Shown in pieces: positions 16,103-20,168 of a stretch of DNA of 20,168 bases. The DNA is from GCA-002790365 sp964486645 (GTDB taxonomy: Bacteria; Bacteroidota; Ignavibacteria; Ignavibacteriales; Ignavibacteriaceae). Under the pieces are notes generated by a model. That model did no database searches, had not been told where the DNA came from, and saw only the letters and a program-made list of their open reading frames with translations. Every line of letters starts with the position of its first letter. The first letter of the stretch is position 1. The position numbers were made by a program, and so were the translations under genes. The stretch is taken from contig CAZAOG010000043.1 of the NCBI GenBank assembly GCA_964486645.1, forward strand, positions 1 through 20,168, written 5' to 3'.

Positions 16103-16879
16103 ATGAAAAAATACCAGATCATAATAATTATTTCTTTATTATTTACAACAATAAATTATTCTCAGGGTTCAGCCGGTGTAGACGCAAAATTCGAATATCG
16201 TTCACTGATTGATATGCCAACGGCAGGAATATTGGAAAAAGGATTTGTGGGCGTAACAACCGATATTATGCCTAACGGTGTAATGATTGAGAAACTTGAA
16301 GTGGGCGTTTTCGATAATATCAGCTTCGGGATTTCATACGGAGGTTCGAATATAATCGGAAGTCACAAAATAAATTGGTACAACTATCCGGGAATAAACT
16401 TCAGAGCAAGGATAGTAAATGAATCGAATACATTTCCGGCAATTTCCGTGGGGTTCGATTCGCAGGGGAAAGGTATTTATTCCGATTTAAATAGCCGCTA
16501 CGAAATTAAGTCACCGGGGTTTTACGCAGCCGTAAGTAAGAATTTTTCTTTCATAGGATATTTAAGCTTGCACGGTACCGTTAATTATTCCTTGGAAACA
16601 AAAGACGGAGATAATTTTACAAATATTTCGGTAGGATTTGAAAAAACCATCGGCGCGAAACTTTCTTTAATCGGCGAATATAATTTTGCTTTAAATGATA
16701 ATTCAATCACTTCGTCATTCGGAAACGGCAACGGGTATTTAAATATGGGACTTAAATTTGTAATTGGTGATGGACTTACTTTTGAATTTGATTTAAGAGA
16801 CTTATTGAACAATAAAAAAGTAAATCCAAGCACTGCAGACAGAGCGATTAAAATAGAATATATTAAAAGTATATTTTAA
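16103..16879 (+). CDS. Predicted outer-membrane beta-barrel, possibly YjbH-like
   Basis: From the ATG at 16103 the protein has 258 residues and a clean signal peptide (MKKYQIIIIISLLFTTINYS, cut near SQG). An earlier in-frame ATG at 16082 would add 7 residues and push the charged start inward. The mature chain alternates amphipathic strands with tight turns. Notable motifs are SLIDMPTAGILEKG near the N-terminus, GISYGG, VGFDSQGKG, KSPGFYAAVSKN, LHGTVNYSLE and GEYNFALND. I recall these motifs from exported barrel proteins of Ignavibacteria and related phyla, some of which are labelled YjbH-like. YjbH proteins are linked to exopolysaccharide export, which would suit the neighbourhood, but the match is from memory and needs a profile search. 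There is a clear Shine-Dalgarno for this start. Confidence 0.75.
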   Translation: MKKYQIIIIISLLFTTINYSQGSAGVDAKFEYRSLIDMPTAGILEKGFVGVTTDIMPNGVMIEKLEVGVFDNISFGISYGGSNIIGSHKINWYNYPGINFRARIVNESNTFPAISVGFDSQGKGIYSDLNSRYEIKSPGFYAAVSKNFSFIGYLSLHGTVNYSLETKDGDNFTNISVGFEKTIGAKLSLIGEYNFALNDNSITSSFGNGNGYLNMGLKFVIGDGLTFEFDLRDLLNNKKVNPSTADRAIKIEYIKSIF

Positions 16880-17057
16880 TTAAGTAAAATTACACATATA
16901 TTTTCCTTCAATAGATGCTTCATTGTAGATAAATAGCTACTAATTGTACATTAAATTGTACACATTTATTTTAATAACTGCCAATTTTAAGCTTTTTCCA
17001 ATAATATTTTAGGCAAGATTATTGTTTATAAGTTATTGAGTTAAAGGAGATGCAATT
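16880..17057. promoter_or_regulatory. Leader region with two AATTGTACA direct repeats upstream of the lipoprotein operon
   Basis: This 178-nt gap precedes the lipoprotein operon. AATTGTACA occurs at 16942-16950 and 16954-16962, a 12-nt spacing; each copy contains the palindrome TGTACA. They lie about 95-115 nt before the ATG at 17058, where an operator or activator site would sit. A strong Shine-Dalgarno, AAAGGAGA (17043-17050), precedes that ATG with 7 nt between. I could not assign -35/-10 boxes with confidence. The barrel gene upstream may also end here, but I see no strong hairpin. Confidence 0.4.
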
Positions 17058-18131
17058 ATGAAAACACTAAAAAAATTCACCCCGGTTTTAATTTTAATAT
17101 TAACTTTTTTAATTTCAGGGTGTTATACACAGTTGGCGGTCAGAGATAATACACCTGATAATAATGAGGTGGTAACAAACGACGAACCCGGATACGATGA
17201 CCAATATTATGATAATGTTGACGACTCCGTAAATACCGATAATGATTATTACTATGATAATAACAACGATTTGGGCGTTAACCTCAGTTTAAGTTTCGGA
17301 TATAACAATCCTTGGTATAGCAGTTTTTATTATGGTGCTTCTCCTTACTTTTTATCCAGAGCTTATTTCGGGTATTATAATCCTTTTTATTATTCATGGA
17401 ATTCGTACTGGGATTTCTACTATCCTTATTATTACTTCTACCCTGGTTTTTATTATGGTTATTACTCGCCCTATAATTACGGATATTACGGGTACAGCAA
17501 CTACGGATATTACAACGGATTTTATAGCTACCGTAATAGAACAAATACTGGTTACAGACTAAGAAACAATTCGGGTTTACGCGGAAGAACCAACGTAGAA
17601 AGAACAAGAACACGCACAAGAATTTCATCTACAAATACAGGGAAATTTCGCAATCGAACACGTATAAAATCTACCGGCAAGAGATTTATCAATAGAACCG
17701 GAACTATTAGAAGAAATACAGGAAGAACCACCGGTAGAAGCAATGTCAGAAGATCTCGAACAAGGAACAAAAGCAGAATCGGTATCATTAAAAACCCCAG
17801 AATCAGACGTAACGATTTAAGGGGAAATAACAAGTCTTTTAGAACGCCAAATAGTAGAAATCCCAGGAAAAGGTACACTACTCCTTCAAAAAGGATAAAA
17901 AGAAATTACACGAGACAACCACGTTCTAATACTAACAGAAGTACGATACGATCAAAGAAACCGTCAAGGAAAACTTATTATAAAGCTCCGTCTCGCAAAA
18001 CAAACAGAACGTATACAAGAAGTCAGCCTTCGAGGAGGACCTACAGATCGTATTCACCTGCTCCGAGCAGAACAAGCACGAGACGAAGTTCTTCAAGAAC
18101 CGGCAGAACTACAAGAAGCAGAGGAAGATAA
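17058..18131 (+). CDS. Lipoprotein with acidic, Tyr-rich and polycationic blocks, function unknown
   Basis: I do not recognise this 357-residue protein. It has a lipoprotein signal peptide with lipobox LISGC (C22). The mature chain has three blocks. Residues 30-71 are rich in Asp, Asn and Tyr. Residues 82-158 are over half aromatic (31 Tyr, 8 Phe and 3 Trp in 77 residues) with many Gly and Asn. Residues 159-357 are about one third Arg plus Lys (53 Arg, 14 Lys) with Thr, Ser and Asn, and only two acidic residues (E181, D253). Loose PSRKT/PSRRT repeats occur between 302 and 341. No enzyme motif is visible. The basic tail could bind polyanions such as LPS, acidic exopolysaccharide or nucleic acid; this is inference. 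It is the first gene of an operon, with a strong Shine-Dalgarno, and 3 nt separate it from the next gene. Confidence 0.8.
   Translation: MKTLKKFTPVLILILTFLISGCYTQLAVRDNTPDNNEVVTNDEPGYDDQYYDNVDDSVNTDNDYYYDNNNDLGVNLSLSFGYNNPWYSSFYYGASPYFLSRAYFGYYNPFYYSWNSYWDFYYPYYYFYPGFYYGYYSPYNYGYYGYSNYGYYNGFYSYRNRTNTGYRLRNNSGLRGRTNVERTRTRTRISSTNTGKFRNRTRIKSTGKRFINRTGTIRRNTGRTTGRSNVRRSRTRNKSRIGIIKNPRIRRNDLRGNNKSFRTPNSRNPRKRYTTPSKRIKRNYTRQPRSNTNRSTIRSKKPSRKTYYKAPSRKTNRTYTRSQPSRRTYRSYSPAPSRTSTRRSSSRTGRTTRSRGR
18121..18127 (+). promoter_or_regulatory. Shine-Dalgarno supporting a TTG start at 18135
   Basis: GAGGAAG overlaps the last codons of the preceding lipoprotein gene and ends 7 nt before the TTG at 18135. 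No ATG lies near in that frame before the hydrophobic signal peptide, so TTG with this ribosome-binding site is the best start. Confidence 0.55.
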
Positions 18132-18134
18132 GTT

Positions 18135-18596
18135 TTGATTAAATATTCAAAAATATTGTTGTCGCTTGTTTTTTCATTTGCTTTTTTCGGGTGTTACACC
18201 GTTGCCTGGCAGCCGGGTGAAGATTTGCCCGCAAATGAGAACTTGAAACAAAATCAATCAAACTATTACAACGTAGAGGATTTTGGAGTTTTTAGTTACT
18301 ATTATAATTCCGCTTGGTGGTTGAATCCCGATTACGATTTTCTAAAAAATATAGCGGGTATTAATAATTCAGACGGCAACAATGATTCGGGCGGAATTTT
18401 AGACATAGGTACGATAATAATTGCTCCGTTACCTGCACCTATAGCACCGCCAGCCATTGTATTGCCGAGTCCTATTAAAATTAAAAACAACTCCTCCGTA
18501 GAAAACAGTAAACCTACAAAGAAAATTAGATCTAACAGAAATAAAATTAGAAACAATAACGGCGGAAGAAAAAACAGAAAAGGAAGAAATAGATGA
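18135..18596 (+). CDS. Small lipoprotein with proline-rich segment and basic tail, TTG start
   Basis: I do not recognise this 153-residue protein. It starts at TTG, supported by a Shine-Dalgarno in the end of the previous gene. The signal peptide ends AFFGC, giving a lipidated C20. The mature start CYTVAW resembles the CYTQLAV start of the preceding lipoprotein. Residues 40-70 are rich in Tyr, Trp, Asn and Asp; 97-114 form a Pro/Ala/Ile segment (APLPAPIAPPAIVLPSP); and the C-terminal 27 residues (from K127) carry many Lys and Arg with no acidic residue. It looks like a shorter relative of its neighbour: same acylated start, aromatic middle and polycationic end. Its stop overlaps the next ATG by 4 nt, and an AGGA for the outer-membrane protein gene lies inside the codons for its basic tail. 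Confidence 0.75.
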   Translation: MIKYSKILLSLVFSFAFFGCYTVAWQPGEDLPANENLKQNQSNYYNVEDFGVFSYYYNSAWWLNPDYDFLKNIAGINNSDGNNDSGGILDIGTIIIAPLPAPIAPPAIVLPSPIKIKNNSSVENSKPTKKIRSNRNKIRNNNGGRKNRKGRNR

Positions 18597-20026
18597 AATT
18601 CAGAACAGTAAAAATATTTTTATTTTTTTTAGTTATGGCATTTAGTTTATCAAGCAATGTTTTCGGCCAGGGCATACCGGATGTTCTGAGATTAGGAGAA
18701 CCCGGATTGGGTTTGGGAGCCAGGGCATTGGGAATGGGTAACAGTTACATAGCTTTGAGCGACGACGCTTCGGCAATGTTCTTTAATCCTGCAGGCTTGG
18801 GTTTGATAAACCGGATTGAAGTTTCCGGCGGTTTGAATTATGATAAGGTAGAAAATAACACAACATTTTTTAACTCTTTAAGCAATGAGAAAGATAATTC
18901 CACAAAATTTAATAGATTCAGTGTCGTTTTGCCTTATCCCACATACAAAGGCAGCTTGGTATTTGGCGCATCATTTAATTCCGTAAAAAACTTTAACACA
19001 TCTCTAAGTTTCAGCGGATTCAACAACGGTTCCACTTCAATGATTCAGAATTTACTGGACACGGATATCCCCTTCGATTTATTTTTAACCGATACTTCAA
19101 ACAATACTCCCATAAACGGAAAATTGAATCAAAGCGGAAATATTTTATCAAAAGGTTCGATAAATAATTGGGCTTTTTCAGGCGCCGTGGAAATTTCTAA
19201 AAATTTATTCGTCGGTGTGACTATTAATGGAATAAGCGGCAAGTTCAATTCCAATAACGACTATTTTGAAGACGATACAAAAAATTTATATCAAGGTGAA
19301 ACTGCTGCAGGCGAGCCTTTCACTACAGACTTTAAAACATTGCATTTAAATAGAATATTGGATTGGGACATAAAAGGCTGGTTTGCTAAGGTCGGCTTGC
19401 TCTATCAGTTAAACAACAACGCAAGATTTGGAACCACGATTCAATTTCCGAAATATTTCACAATTCGGGAACAATTTTTGGTCTCGGGTTACAGCGAGTT
19501 TGGTACCGGTCAGTTTGTAGACTTGGACCCCGATAAATACAGTGACAACGTGAAATATGATGTTGTAACTCCATTTGTTTTTTCTGCCGGATTTTCTTTT
19601 AACGTCAGCGGTTTAATCTTAAATGCCGAAGGTACATTTACTGATTTTTCACAGTTAAGTATTGAGAACCCGGAAGGATTAAGCAGTCAATACGTTGGAA
19701 ACGTAAACAAAGATATAATTACAACTCTCGATCAAGTTTTTTCTTATAATTTGGGAGCGGAATATACAATACCGGCAGCCGGATTAAGAATTAGAGGTGG
19801 ATATTTTATTCGACCTTCGGCTTACAAAAACGACCCTTCACAGTACGATAAAAAATATGTTACAGCCGGTTTAGGCTTTTTGCTTTCTCAAAATTTAGGC
19901 GTAGACATAGGATATGTTCACGGCTGGTGGGAAAATATCGGAGATAATTACGGCGTAAATGTATCCCGCACATTTCAAGATATTAAATACGACAGAATAT
20001 TGGTGGATCTGACATACCGCTTGTAA
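18593..20026 (+). CDS. FadL/PorV-like outer-membrane protein
   Basis: The 477-residue protein has a signal peptide ending near NVFGQ (residue 26). The conserved start follows: LGARALGMGNSYIALSDDASAMFFNPAGLG at 41-70, quoted here by its key parts GARALGMG, DDASA and FFNPAGL. This is the hallmark shared by OmpP1/FadL/TodX transporters and the PorV/PorQ family of type IX secretion barrels. The rest has the alternating strands of a barrel of roughly 14 strands, ending LVDLTYRL. FadL-type proteins take up hydrophobic compounds; PorV carries type IX cargo to PorU. The length is nearer FadL, and it is not beside the C25 peptidase, so I favour a FadL-type transporter but cannot exclude PorV-like. It overlaps the upstream lipoprotein gene by 4 nt and is the last gene of the operon. 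Confidence 0.85.
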   Translation: MKFRTVKIFLFFLVMAFSLSSNVFGQGIPDVLRLGEPGLGLGARALGMGNSYIALSDDASAMFFNPAGLGLINRIEVSGGLNYDKVENNTTFFNSLSNEKDNSTKFNRFSVVLPYPTYKGSLVFGASFNSVKNFNTSLSFSGFNNGSTSMIQNLLDTDIPFDLFLTDTSNNTPINGKLNQSGNILSKGSINNWAFSGAVEISKNLFVGVTINGISGKFNSNNDYFEDDTKNLYQGETAAGEPFTTDFKTLHLNRILDWDIKGWFAKVGLLYQLNNNARFGTTIQFPKYFTIREQFLVSGYSEFGTGQFVDLDPDKYSDNVKYDVVTPFVFSAGFSFNVSGLILNAEGTFTDFSQLSIENPEGLSSQYVGNVNKDIITTLDQVFSYNLGAEYTIPAAGLRIRGGYFIRPSAYKNDPSQYDKKYVTAGLGFLLSQNLGVDIGYVHGWWENIGDNYGVNVSRTFQDIKYDRILVDLTYRL

Positions 20027-20055
20027 AAACATTTTGAAAATCTTAAAAAAAATTT

Positions 20056-20100
20056 AACCCGATTTCTTACTCCGATCCCCGGGAAAAGGAACCGGGTTTA
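20056..20100 (+). terminator. Weak hairpin terminator candidate after the outer-membrane protein gene
   Basis: CCCGG (20078-20082) and CCGGG (20092-20096) form a 5-bp stem around a 9-nt loop, directly followed by TTTA. An alternative, longer-range pairing joins AACCCG (20056-20061) with CGGGTT (20093-20098). The hairpin sits about 50 nt past the stop at 20026, where the operon should end. The stem is short and the T-run is only three bases, so efficiency is uncertain. The remaining bases to 20168 show no gene. Confidence 0.4.
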
Positions 20101-20168
20101 TCATTTAGTCCCGCTTTTCTTAAAATTGAAATCTTAGATACTAAAAGTTATATTTGTTGTTTACAACA

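Noticed and set aside
17284..17878. Long antisense open frames within the Tyr/Arg-rich lipoprotein gene
   Set aside because: They mirror the biased codons of the low-complexity gene (Leu/Val or Asn/Arg strings) and lack any start signal; the sense frame has a signal peptide and strong Shine-Dalgarno.
18593..20026. Firm naming as PorV, the type IX shuttle partner of PorU
   Set aside because: The N-terminal motif is shared with FadL/OmpP1, the length is nearer FadL, and the gene is far from the C25 peptidase in a different operon.

Overview
The window looks like part of a chromosome from an AT-rich member of the Bacteroidota/FCB group, most likely an Ignavibacteria-type organism. Three things point there: a gingipain-family (C25) peptidase of the PorU type, which implies a type IX secretion system; the envelope gene order TPR lipoprotein - DUF4292 lipoprotein - EnvC-like protein - flippase, which I recall as typical of Bacteroidota; and several outer-membrane barrels and lipoproteins. 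The taxonomic call rests on gene content and family knowledge, not on a database search. I saw no rRNA, tRNA, CRISPR array, transposase or phage gene.

Layout. (1) 1-2662, minus: the N-terminal 887 codons of a large C25 peptidase that runs off the left edge; its coding frame has no stop inside the window. (2) 2731-3531, plus: a WecG/TagA/CpsF-type glycosyltransferase, divergent from the peptidase and overlapping tail-to-tail with the next block. (3) 10045 down to 3496, minus: a polysaccharide operon in the order AAA/DUF4143 ATPase, UDP-galactopyranose mutase (glf), a GlfT-like GT2, a second GT2, a 128-nt gap, a GT9 and a GT4. (4) 10046-10379: the only gene-free stretch above 300 nt. It holds four related TATCCGAT-type boxes spaced 33-34 nt apart and a CTCTGCG repeat/hairpin. 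(5) 15505 down to 10380, minus: a tightly packed operon of TPR lipoprotein, DUF4292 lipoprotein, EnvC-like protein and Wzx-type flippase. (6) 15622-16879, plus: a small membrane-anchored protein and a predicted outer-membrane barrel. (7) 17058-20026, plus: an operon of two unusual lipoproteins with basic tails and a FadL/PorV-like outer-membrane protein, followed by a weak hairpin terminator.

How it fits together. The window is almost entirely cell-envelope biology. Glf would make UDP-galactofuranose and the GlfT-like GT2 would use it; the GT2, GT9, GT4 and WecG-like enzymes would extend a lipid-linked glycan, and the flippase would move it across the inner membrane. The C25 peptidase would act at the cell surface, and PorU-type enzymes attach secreted proteins to a surface glycolipid, so its position beside the glycan genes may be meaningful (inference). 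The most unfamiliar part is the 17058-20026 operon. Its first protein is a lipoprotein built from an acidic block, a Tyr/Phe-rich block and a roughly 200-residue Arg/Thr/Ser-rich block. I do not recognise it as a described family.
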